Shown here piece by piece: positions 1-6,349 of a stretch of DNA of 25,988 nucleotides. The stretch covers positions 1-25,988 of the forward strand of contig JAKISW010000039.1 of the NCBI GenBank assembly GCA_021648375.1, read 5' to 3'. Each line of letters begins with the position of its first letter. The stretch's first letter is position 1. Both the position numbers and the translations under genes were made by a program. Origin of the DNA: Devosiaceae bacterium. GTDB taxonomy: Bacteria > Pseudomonadota > Alphaproteobacteria > Rhizobiales > Devosiaceae. Under the pieces are notes generated by a model. That model saw nothing but the letters and a program-made list of their open reading frames with translations, was not told the DNA's origin and made no database searches.

Positions 1-439
1 CTTTTTCACATTGAAAATATTCAACATTCTCTTCTTTATCGTTAAATAATTGAAATGCTTTAATTTTAGTTTTTAAAGGAATATCCGTTAAGGTAGTTTG
101 CCCCGTACTATCTGTTTGCTTTTCAACAATTGTTTCATTGTATTCAAAATGAACAATTAAGTCAGTAGCAGCGTTTCCGTTTTGTTTGGCAACTACAAAT
201 CTCATATCTAATACCGGACACTCAAGCGTAATAACCAATTCTGTATTGTCGTTAAACTTAAAACTTCGTTTTTTATTTTTAATTAAATAACAGTTAATTT
301 CATCGCCATCTTCTACTCCAGCAAATTCAATTTTTCCATTATCATCAGTTGTTTTGCTTTCACTTATATTATTATATTCAAAGTAGATATTCAAATTATC
401 TAATTGGTTACCATTTGTATCAATAAATGAGAGAATCAT
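1..439 (-). CDS. Two-repeat beta-sandwich-like protein, partial (left edge)
   Basis: An open frame runs on the minus strand from an ATG at 439 off the left edge, so the C-terminus is missing; about 146 codons are visible. The translation begins MILSFIDTNGNQLDNLNIYF and holds two similar units: one of about 75 residues, then a second starting near CPVLDMRFVVAKQNG. Each unit has a hydrophobic strand, an asparagine/glycine turn, a second strand ending in FEYN and a T-D-x-x-G-x-x-x-(F/L) turn. This resembles the carboxypeptidase-regulatory or Ig-like repeats common in Bacteroidota surface or secreted proteins, but I cannot name a family. There is no signal peptide at this start and no Shine-Dalgarno sequence, as is normal in Bacteroidota. 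Very AT-rich codon use supports that origin. Function unknown. Confidence 0.6.
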   Translation of the reverse strand, partial: MILSFIDTNGNQLDNLNIYFEYNNISESKTTDDNGKIEFAGVEDGDEINCYLIKNKKRSFKFNDNTELVITLECPVLDMRFVVAKQNGNAATDLIVHFEYNETIVEKQTDSTGQTTLTDIPLKTKIKAFQLFNDKEENVEYFQCEK

Positions 440-539
440 TAGTTTTGTATATTAAATTTCTACAAAATTGATAAATATTATGTAAAGATAAGACTACATT
501 TGTAAATTATTTTTAGAAATGTTCATTTTTTTGCTTTTT

Positions 540-577
540 TGCAAAAAAAGCTTTCCTAATTTAATAGAAAAGCTTTT
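540..577 (-). terminator. Probable Rho-independent terminator of the DUF6249-like gene
   Basis: AAAAGCTTT (546-554) and AAAGCTTTT (569-577) form a perfect 9-bp stem with a 14-base AT-rich loop. Read on the minus strand the stem runs into a T-rich stretch. It lies about 40 bases past the stop of the gene at 620-958. The stem is AT-rich, so strength is uncertain. Confidence 0.5.
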
Positions 578-619
578 CAAAATATTGAAATAGAACAAAG
601 CCGGAGCTGCTTCAATTAC

Positions 620-958
620 TTACTCATTGTTGTTTTCAGTACGTTTTTTTTCAAACAAATGACTAATAATTAAACTAGCACCTGCAAATAAAAAAATCAT
701 TGAAAAATATGCCGTTGGTTCTTCTAACGATGTGCTTACGGCAATAATATTCCCGAAAAGAATTCCAAGCCCAATGCCTGCAATAAACATTCCTAACTTT
801 AAAACCGGAAAAGGTTTCGACTTTGATTTAAACAGGTTTGCATCGGCACCTTTTTCAATTAAAGCCATTCGTTCTTTATTTCTTGTCGAGAAAAATAGCC
901 ATAATATGAGAACGATGCTGGCAAATAGGCTAATAGGTATTAAAATTTCTTCTTGCAT
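620..958 (-). CDS. DUF6249-like small membrane protein
   Basis: A 112-residue protein with three hydrophobic segments: about residues 5-24 (PISLFASIVLILWLFF), 53-75 (LKLGMFIAGIGLGILFGNII) and 84-101 (YFSMIFLFAGASLIISHL). Between the first two is a short basic cytoplasmic-type loop with RNKERMALIEKGAD, a motif I associate with the DUF6249 family found in many Bacteroidota, often beside ECF sigma-factor genes. No sigma-factor gene is visible here. The ATG at 958 lacks a Shine-Dalgarno sequence, which fits Bacteroidota. The stop is followed by an AT-rich hairpin terminator. Function is unknown for the family; the family call is from memory of the motif and the size fits. Confidence 0.7.
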   Translation of the reverse strand: MQEEILIPISLFASIVLILWLFFSTRNKERMALIEKGADANLFKSKSKPFPVLKLGMFIAGIGLGILFGNIIAVSTSLEEPTAYFSMIFLFAGASLIISHLFEKKRTENNNE

Positions 959-1253
959 TTTTTTAAATTTAAATTGATAATTTGTTTTATCACTTGGTTT
1001 GACGCATTAAGTTTAGATATGGTTACAATAATCTTAAAAAAAGTTAGTTTTTAAAAAAATAGCAATACAGAACACAATTAATCAGAGCATTTTAAATATA
1101 TTACAAATCAAAAAATAGTCTTTCTACAAAATACGGGTATTTAAATTATTACAATCCTTACAACAATTTTCAAGTATAAAAACTGTGGACAAACTATCTT
1201 GCAAAAGAGCATAAACTAAGTTTATTAATTTATTTTTGTGTAATTTGTCAGAA
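959..1253. other. AT-rich intergenic region, no gene seen
   Basis: Nearly 300 bases lie between the DUF6249-like start and the left end of the IS4-family element. No ORF or RNA gene is recognisable. The only notable string is a possible Bacteroidota -7 box at 1231-1238 on the plus strand, listed separately. Confidence 0.6.
1231..1238 (+). promoter_or_regulatory. Possible Bacteroidota -7 promoter box
   Basis: TATTTTTG matches the Bacteroidota -7 consensus TAnnTTTG. No convincing -33 TTG partner is at the right spacing, and AT-rich DNA yields such matches by chance. If real, it points toward capE and would be separated from it by the IS4-family insertion that begins 16 bases downstream. Confidence 0.2.
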
Positions 1254-2704
1254 CTGTCCGAAAGTTTAGCAATATAGACATTTTAATTTCATAAACATCT
1301 AATAATCAGTCTAAATATTTTAAATTAGGGCGAAAAATAGGTTTTAATAAAATTATGATGTATTCAAATTTAAGCTCATTTGAAGTGGGTCAAGATTTTT
1401 TGAGTCATACCGTCTCGCCTTCTTTACAACAATTTGAATATCATTTACTACATACTGTAACACCTTGTAATGCAACAAACATACCCTAATAATGGTTATG
1501 AAGTGGCCAAACCTGTGATTAACCTTACTTATGCTTCTTCTAATTAATTCGACTAAAAAATATGTGATTAGAGAAATGAAAATTTGAGATTTATTTGAAT
1601 TCTCATTAACACCCAAAAAATTCTTTATCTGTAAATTTTGTTTCAATAATTTAAAGAATGTTTCAATTAGCCACCTACGCCTATAAAGCTCTACAATTGT
1701 AGCAGCTTCCCAAGTAAGGTTGTTTGTGATTAATTCGATAGTTTTTATATGTTTCTTTTTAGTCTTTCTATCAGTTTCTTCAACGATTATGGCTATTTTG
1801 CGCAAGGGTATTTTGTTGATTCCTGTTTCGACAGCTTGTTTTCCCGACAAATGAATAACTTCATCTTTAAGTATTTCAAAATCTTTATCGTCCGGCAATT
1901 CAAGTTCGTATTCTGATTCATAAGAAGTGTTTGACTTTATCCTTGTTACAAATATGTTTTCATCGTCAATCCTTTTTAAAAACAAACGAAAATCAAAATA
2001 CCCCCTATCATCAACTACAATGGTGTCTTTGACATAAGTGAAGTCGTCAACGCCACGCCTGTCGCTAACTTTAGCTTCTGTAATATTGACTAGGTCAGGC
2101 AACATTGTTTTTTCGTCCAAACTAACGTGTGCCTTTATTCCGCCTTTAGCTGTCCGGTATTTGGCCCAATCAAATAAACTCAGACAAACACTCATTATAG
2201 TGGCATCAACAAGTTTGATGCTTTTGCCTTCAATCTCTTCAATTTCTTTATATTCCGGTTGCTGTTTAAATACGTCCTTGTAATATGCTATCAAACTAAA
2301 ATACAAATGCTCATAAACTTCCCAGCCCCTATTTGAGTTTCCGTCTGACATTGTGCTTTTTGCAGGGCTTTGTTCCAAACCCAAATCTCTGATAAGTTTT
2401 TCATCAACACTTAAACCTAAGCTAATTTCTCGCAAACTATTACACTTATTCAACTGTCCGAAAGTCATAGCAACCAATTGGTCGTAAGTCTTATATGCCG
2501 AACATCCTTTGTCTGACTGATTTTGGCGTATCGAATCAAGCAAAAGGTGTCTTGGTATCAATTCTAATATTTGTTTCAAAAGGGGTTTGTCTGATTTTTT
2601 TGTATTTTTGTGAACAGGAAAAATGGACATAATTTTTATTTTAAAGTTTCCACTTCAAAATTTGGAAAATTAATCCATTTTTCCTAATTTATTCTTTCGG
2701 ACAG
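1254..2704 (-). mobile_element. Complete IS4-family insertion sequence, Bacteroidota type
   Basis: The element is bounded by perfect 11-bp inverted repeats: CTGTCCGAAAG at 1254-1264 and its complement CTTTCGGACAG at 2694-2704. It is about 1.45 kb with a single full-length transposase on the minus strand. The flanks (…TTTGTCAGAA on the left, CTATGATAAA… on the right) share no direct repeat of the usual IS4-family length of 8-13 bp. A missing duplication suggests recombination between IS copies, loss of one flank, or an assembly join through a repeat. Composition matches the AT-rich left part of the window. Confidence 0.85.
1353..2630 (-). CDS. IS4-family DDE transposase
   Basis: A 425-residue transposase that would cut and paste the surrounding element. 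The DDE triad is visible: first Asp in KLVDATIMS (about D142), second in VVDDRGYFD (about D208), and Glu in YRRRWLIETFFKLLK (Y316, R319, E323, K330). The last matches exactly the Y-(2)-R-(3)-E-(6)-K signature of the IS4 family. An N-terminal helical region with FGQLNKCNSLREIS is typical of the DUF4372/DDE_Tnp_1 architecture of these proteins in Bacteroidota. The frame is intact with no shift or stop, so the element may be active. The ATG at 2630 has no Shine-Dalgarno sequence. Confidence 0.92.
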   Translation of the reverse strand: MSIFPVHKNTKKSDKPLLKQILELIPRHLLLDSIRQNQSDKGCSAYKTYDQLVAMTFGQLNKCNSLREISLGLSVDEKLIRDLGLEQSPAKSTMSDGNSNRGWEVYEHLYFSLIAYYKDVFKQQPEYKEIEEIEGKSIKLVDATIMSVCLSLFDWAKYRTAKGGIKAHVSLDEKTMLPDLVNITEAKVSDRRGVDDFTYVKDTIVVDDRGYFDFRLFLKRIDDENIFVTRIKSNTSYESEYELELPDDKDFEILKDEVIHLSGKQAVETGINKIPLRKIAIIVEETDRKTKKKHIKTIELITNNLTWEAATIVELYRRRWLIETFFKLLKQNLQIKNFLGVNENSNKSQIFISLITYFLVELIRRSISKVNHRFGHFITIIRVCLLHYKVLQYVVNDIQIVVKKARRYDSKNLDPLQMSLNLNTS

Positions 2705-2769
2705 CTATGATAAAAAGTATAATAATTTATCTGCTTAAATAATTGAACACTTTAATAACAACATATTAA

Positions 2770-3780
2770 ATGAACTTTAATCAAAAAATATTATTAATTA
2801 CAGGAGGTACCGGTTCTTTTGGGAAAGCTGTATTGAATCATTTTATTAATACTGAAATAGGTGAAATACGTATTTTTAGCCGTGATGAAAAAAAACAAGA
2901 CGATATGCGCAACGATCTCAATGATTTAAAGGCAAAATTTTTTATTGGTGATGTTCGCAATTATGGCAGTGTGCGCGAGGCTATGAATGGAGTGGATTAT
3001 GTTTTCCATGCCGCTGCACTCAAACAGGTGCCTTCCTGCGAGTTTTATCCAATGGAGGCCCTGCGAACCAATGTACACGGAACAGAAAATGTTATCCATG
3101 CTGCCACAAGCGCGCTGGTATCTCGGGTCATTATCCTCAGTACCGATAAAGCGGTTTATCCGATCAATGCCATGGGTATTTCAAAGGCAATGGCTGAGAA
3201 GGTAGCCATTGCCAAATCTAGAATGATAACCGATGGGCCAATAGTCTCGATCACTCGATATGGCAATGTTATGGCATCGCGGGGATCGGTTATTCCATTG
3301 TTCATCAATCAGATAAAGGCTGGGCAACCTCTGACGGTAACCGATCCAAAAATGACGCGCTTTTTAATGTCTTTGGAAGAATCTGTTGATCTGGTGGTCT
3401 ATGCTTATAACAATGCTAAGCAGGGTGATATTTTTGTACAAAAGGCGCCTTCTGCAAGAATGCAGGATTTAGCGACTGCAATTAAGCAATTGTTTGAGTC
3501 AAGCGTTCCCGTCAACATCATCGGAACACGCCATGGTGAAAAATTGTACGAAAGCCTTGTAGCACGCGAAGAAATGGCCAAGGTAGTTGATCTAGGCCCC
3601 TATTATCGCATCCCGGCTGACAACCGCAGCCTGAATTACAACAAGTACTTTATCGATGGCGAAGAAAAAGTATCTAATATTGATGACTATACCTCCCACA
3701 ATACCGAGATATTGAGCGTGGAAGGGATCAAAGAAAAACTCCTCTCCTTGCCATATGTCCTCGATCAGCTGGGGAGGTAA
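2770..3780 (+). CDS. capE: UDP-GlcNAc 4,6-dehydratase (5-inverting), CapE/FnlA type
   Basis: A 336-residue extended short-chain dehydrogenase/reductase. It should remove water from UDP-GlcNAc with C5 inversion, the first step toward UDP-L-FucNAc for capsule or O-antigen. The NAD(P)-binding glycine motif GGTGSFG is at residues 12-18. STDK is at 124-127. MGISK at 135-139 replaces the usual YxxxK, a hallmark of the CapE/FnlA/WbjB branch. Length is normal. The partners expected for UDP-FucNAc (CapF and CapG types) are absent: downstream are about 50 noncoding bases and then an IS5-family element. The ATG sits in an AT-rich leader with no Shine-Dalgarno site. The first 130-180 coding bases are AT-rich like the left part of the window, whereas the rest matches the alphaproteobacterial side, so the gene may be a hybrid or an assembly join. 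Confidence 0.85.
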   Translation: MNFNQKILLITGGTGSFGKAVLNHFINTEIGEIRIFSRDEKKQDDMRNDLNDLKAKFFIGDVRNYGSVREAMNGVDYVFHAAALKQVPSCEFYPMEALRTNVHGTENVIHAATSALVSRVIILSTDKAVYPINAMGISKAMAEKVAIAKSRMITDGPIVSITRYGNVMASRGSVIPLFINQIKAGQPLTVTDPKMTRFLMSLEESVDLVVYAYNNAKQGDIFVQKAPSARMQDLATAIKQLFESSVPVNIIGTRHGEKLYESLVAREEMAKVVDLGPYYRIPADNRSLNYNKYFIDGEEKVSNIDDYTSHNTEILSVEGIKEKLLSLPYVLDQLGR

Positions 3781-3830
3781 TTCCCCGGAAAACCATTGGG
3801 TTTATAAGTAGAATTTTCTCACAATAGTTA

Positions 3831-5112
3831 CAGGGAACCTCGAAAAATTGACCTATTTCGATCGGATGGTTTAGAATCTCGTAGAGAGTGAACTGAATCG
3901 GCGATTGGGTGTTATTATGGGGCAATTTGGCTTTTTTGATCTTGGCGACCGGTATACGGGACTGGATAAATTCGGTGATCCGCTTGTTTTGCTGAAAAAA
4001 ACTATTCCGTGGGAGCTTTTTCGGCCCGAATTGAAGGTGGTGTGGTGCACACCCGATGAGAAGCGCAAATCCAATGCCGGACGCAAGCCATGGGATGAGG
4101 TGCTGATGTTCCAAGTGCTTGTTCTGCAGCAACTTTACAATCTGTCAGACGACCAGATTGAGTATCAGATCCGCGACCGGCTTTCGTTCATGCGTTTTCT
4201 TGATCTTGGGATTGAAGATCCGGTGCCCGACGCCAAGACGGTCTGGCTTTACCGCGAGAAGCTGGCGCAGGCGGGGATGGTGAAACCCCTGTTCGACAGG
4301 TTTGACGCTTATTTGCGCGACAATGGCTATCTGGCGATGGGCGGTCAGATTGTCGATGCTTCCATTGTGCCGGTGCCCAAACAGCATAATTCGCGCGAGG
4401 AGAACGAGGCAATCAAGGGGGGAAGCACGCCAAAGGGCTGGAACAAGACGCCCCGCAAGAAGCGGCACAAGGACGTGGATGCGCGCTGGACGAAGAAGCA
4501 TGGCAAGAGCCATTTTGGCTACAAAAACCATATCAATGCGGATCGGCGGTATAAGTTCGTTCGTGATTATGAAGTCAGCGAAGCGAGCCTTCATGACAGC
4601 CAGAAGTTTGATGATCTGATTGACGGGAATAATACCTCATCGGATTTCTGGGCCGACAGCGCCTACCGCTCAGCCGAAACGGAACGCGCCCTGAGCGAAA
4701 AGTGTTATCGTAGCCATATCCATCACAAGGGCAAACGCGGCAAGCCGCTCACTGCCCGTCAGATCAAGGCCAACAAAACCCGCTCGAAAGTGCGCGTTCG
4801 CGTTGAGCATGTGTTCGGTTTTCAAGAGCGTTCAATGGGTGGAAAGTTCATCCGCACCATCGGTCTGGCTCGCGCCAGCGTCAAGATTGGCATGATGAAC
4901 CTGGTCTACAACATGAGCCGTCTGGTCCAGTTCGAACGCGGCGTGACGGCCCCTGGGTGAGTACCCACGGGTGAAGTGTGAGAAAAATCCGGATAAACGG
5001 CTTGAAAACCCGTAAAATCCGGATAATGATCCATAATATTCAGGCTGTCTGGTGAAAAACTCGCCAATCGGTCGTAGGGAGAAGAAAATGAGGCTTTTTT
5101 AGAGGTGCCCTA
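3831..5112 (+). mobile_element. Complete IS5-family insertion sequence
   Basis: Imperfect terminal inverted repeats are visible: AGGGAACCTCGAAAA starting at 3832 and, read inward from 5111, AGGGCACCTCTAAAA (13 of 15 match). The element encloses one intact transposase. Immediately outside are TTA (3828-3830) and TTA (5113-5115), a probable 3-bp target duplication; the exact edge is uncertain by one base. Removing the element rejoins an AT-rich noncoding stretch, so no gene is interrupted. Its higher GC than the surrounding bases suggests recent arrival. Confidence 0.82.
3917..4960 (+). CDS. IS5-family DDE transposase
   Basis: A 347-residue transposase with an N-terminal DUF772-type region (LMFQVLVLQQLYNLSDDQIEYQI) and a C-terminal DDE domain. 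Triad: D147 in GGQIVDASIV, D247 in DFWADSAYRSAE, E297 in VRVEHVFGFQ. A basic linker (KTPRKKRHKDVDARWTKKHG) and GYKNHINAD precede the second Asp, as usual in the IS5 subgroup. ATG at 3917 is preferred over a TTG at 3905 because family members begin near MGQFGFFDL. Reading frame and both IS ends are intact, so it may be functional. Codon use is that of an alphaproteobacterium. Confidence 0.92.
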   Translation: MGQFGFFDLGDRYTGLDKFGDPLVLLKKTIPWELFRPELKVVWCTPDEKRKSNAGRKPWDEVLMFQVLVLQQLYNLSDDQIEYQIRDRLSFMRFLDLGIEDPVPDAKTVWLYREKLAQAGMVKPLFDRFDAYLRDNGYLAMGGQIVDASIVPVPKQHNSREENEAIKGGSTPKGWNKTPRKKRHKDVDARWTKKHGKSHFGYKNHINADRRYKFVRDYEVSEASLHDSQKFDDLIDGNNTSSDFWADSAYRSAETERALSEKCYRSHIHHKGKRGKPLTARQIKANKTRSKVRVRVEHVFGFQERSMGGKFIRTIGLARASVKIGMMNLVYNMSRLVQFERGVTAPG

Positions 5113-5223
5113 TTAACTATTTATTAATTTTTACCAAGTGATGCGGAAAAACCACGTTAGAATTTATATAACTATTTTTGTAACCACTCCTACTTGTTAG
5201 TTTTTTGTAAATGGAGGAATAAA

Positions 5224-5568
5224 ATGAATAAATATAAAAATTTAAAAAATACGAGCGTTTCCTGCGCGAGTAAACTTAGAAATTTGACAATCGGAGTCGT
5301 CAGTGCAGGAGCCATGATGGCTGGAGGAGTTTCCAGTGCCGTAGCACTTGATGGCGTTATCGATGAAACAATAAGAACAATAGGCTGTATCGGCTTGTTG
5401 ATCACCGACCCTGAACTGCATCTGATTGAATGTGGTACTAGCGATACTTCAGGTTCTGAATCTTTGGCACCCTTAATCTTTGTTACACCTCCACCTCCTC
5501 CGTTAGTTTGCGACGAAGGTTATGAGATTAGTAATCGCGGCGGGTGCGTACCAATAAGCAATCAGTAG
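5224..5568 (+). CDS. Small exported protein, tandem paralogue 1
   Basis: A 114-residue protein of no family I recognise. The ATG at 5224 is chosen because TGGAGGAAT stands just before it. A basic start leads into a signal-peptide-like segment (about residues 22-41, LTIGVVSAGAMMAGGVSSAV), with probable cleavage after AVA. The mature part is about 73 residues with four cysteines: two in the core (GCIGLL, ECGTSD) and two in the tail (VCDEGYE, GCVP), compatible with two disulfides in the periplasm or outside. A 45-residue core from DGVIDETIRTI to APLIFV is 43/45 identical to the next gene. A proline run (PPPPP) links core and tail. It lies just downstream of the IS5-family element and is followed by its own hairpin. 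Role unknown. Confidence 0.75.
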   Translation: MNKYKNLKNTSVSCASKLRNLTIGVVSAGAMMAGGVSSAVALDGVIDETIRTIGCIGLLITDPELHLIECGTSDTSGSESLAPLIFVTPPPPPLVCDEGYEISNRGGCVPISNQ

Positions 5569-5572
5569 TGGC

Positions 5573-5634
5573 AACGCAATTGCGTTATGATTGCCTCATA
5601 AGTCCGTCTGCCAGCTTTGGCGGGCGGATGTTTG
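5573..5634 (+). terminator. Palindrome and terminator-like hairpin, copy 1
   Basis: A perfect 14-base palindrome AACGCAATTGCGTT (5573-5586) follows the stop. A 12-bp stem then pairs GTCCGTCTGCCA (5602-5613) with TGGCGGGCGGAT (5618-5629) over a GCTT loop, with three G-T wobbles. The following T-run is short (GTTTGAC), so this copy is probably a leaky terminator. The same structure follows the second paralogue. Confidence 0.6.
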
Positions 5635-5713
5635 ACAAGACGACCACTGTCCACAAGGGACCAATAGGTAAGTTTTGCACACAATGTTTTTTGTCAAAAA
5701 CAGGAGAAATCAA

Positions 5714-6064
5714 ATGAATAAAAACAATCACTTACTAAATACGAGTATATCAAAAACTCAATCAATTCGTAAAATTTTAATCGGGGTCGTCAGCGCCGGA
5801 ACCATGATGACTGGAGGAGTTTCCAGCGCCGTGGCCTTTGATGGCGTTATCGATGAAACAATAAGAACAATAAGTTGTATCGGCTTGTTGATCACCGATC
5901 CTGAACTGCACCTGGTTGAATGTGGTACTAGCGATACTTCAGGTTCTGAATCTTTGGCACCCTTGATCTTCGTTAAACCAGCACCAGTAGCACCGCCACC
6001 TGCACTGGTTTGCGGCGAGGGTGAAGAATCTCACGATCACGAGTGCGTACCATATGATTCATAA
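5714..6064 (+). CDS. Small exported protein, tandem paralogue 2
   Basis: A 116-residue paralogue of the preceding gene; the family is not recognised. ATG at 5714 follows CAGGAGAAA. The signal-peptide-like stretch (IGVVSAGTMMTGGVSSAVA) and the 45-residue core are nearly identical to copy 1, differing at two core positions. The N-terminal 20 residues and the tail differ: here the linker is PAPVAPPPA and the tail is acidic and histidine-containing (GEGEESHDHECVPYDS). All four cysteine positions are kept. Leader sequences also resemble each other (GTTTTTTGT, then a purine-rich ribosome site), so the duplicated unit spans leader, gene and terminator. Conservation of a core with free variation in the tail suggests a structured exported module with a variable surface part (inference). 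Confidence 0.75.
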   Translation: MNKNNHLLNTSISKTQSIRKILIGVVSAGTMMTGGVSSAVAFDGVIDETIRTISCIGLLITDPELHLVECGTSDTSGSESLAPLIFVKPAPVAPPPALVCGEGEESHDHECVPYDS

Positions 6065-6157
6065 TAATCACGCGTTCTTACTTTTAAAGTTAGCTAGAGT
6101 CGATGCAGCTTCACGCGAGTATTTTGAGGATACCTGCTCAGGTGATTTGAAGGTGGT

Positions 6158-6175
6158 GCGACTATAAAAAGTCGC
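6158..6175 (+). other. Small hairpin downstream of the exported-protein pair
   Basis: GCGACT (6158-6163) and AGTCGC (6170-6175) pair over the loop ATAAAA. It lies about 95 bases past the second paralogue and 40 bases before the strong terminator. It could be part of a structured 3' end; no function can be assigned. Confidence 0.35.
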
Positions 6176-6216
6176 GCAGCTTGTTGTTGTGCAATTGCGT
6201 TAAAATTGCCTCATAA

Positions 6217-6249
6217 GTCCGTCTGCCAGTTTTGGCAGGCGGACTTTTT
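6217..6249 (+). terminator. Strong Rho-independent terminator, copy 2
   Basis: GTCCGTCTGCCA (6217-6228) pairs with TGGCAGGCGGAC (6233-6244) over GTTT, with one G-T wobble, followed directly by TTTTT. This is a textbook terminator and a near copy of the hairpin at 5602-5629, repaired to a better stem and T-run. Confidence 0.88.
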
Positions 6250-6309
6250 GGTAAAAAAATCTACCGACTTTGTTTTATTGGCAAAAAAATCTATCTGATT
6301 TGTTGCGTT
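6250..6309. repeat. Two tandem 30-base imperfect repeats before cysK
   Basis: The units 6250-6279 and 6280-6309 agree at 22 of 30 positions; both begin GG(T/C)AAAAAAATCTA and share TTTGTT. The pair ends about 40 bases before the cysK start, in the expected promoter region, so it could be an operator pair or a decayed duplication. Confidence 0.5.
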
Positions 6310-6349
6310 TAAAAATTTTGCGCTTGTAAATAATTACAGCAATACAATA

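Noticed and set aside
3728..4132. Minus-strand ORF spanning the capE end and the IS5 start
   Set aside because: It crosses the IS boundary and lies antisense to two genes, so it is an accidental open frame.
4145..4594. 149-codon minus-strand ORF inside the IS5-family transposase
   Set aside because: It is antisense to an intact transposase with its DDE triad; no domain is recognisable.
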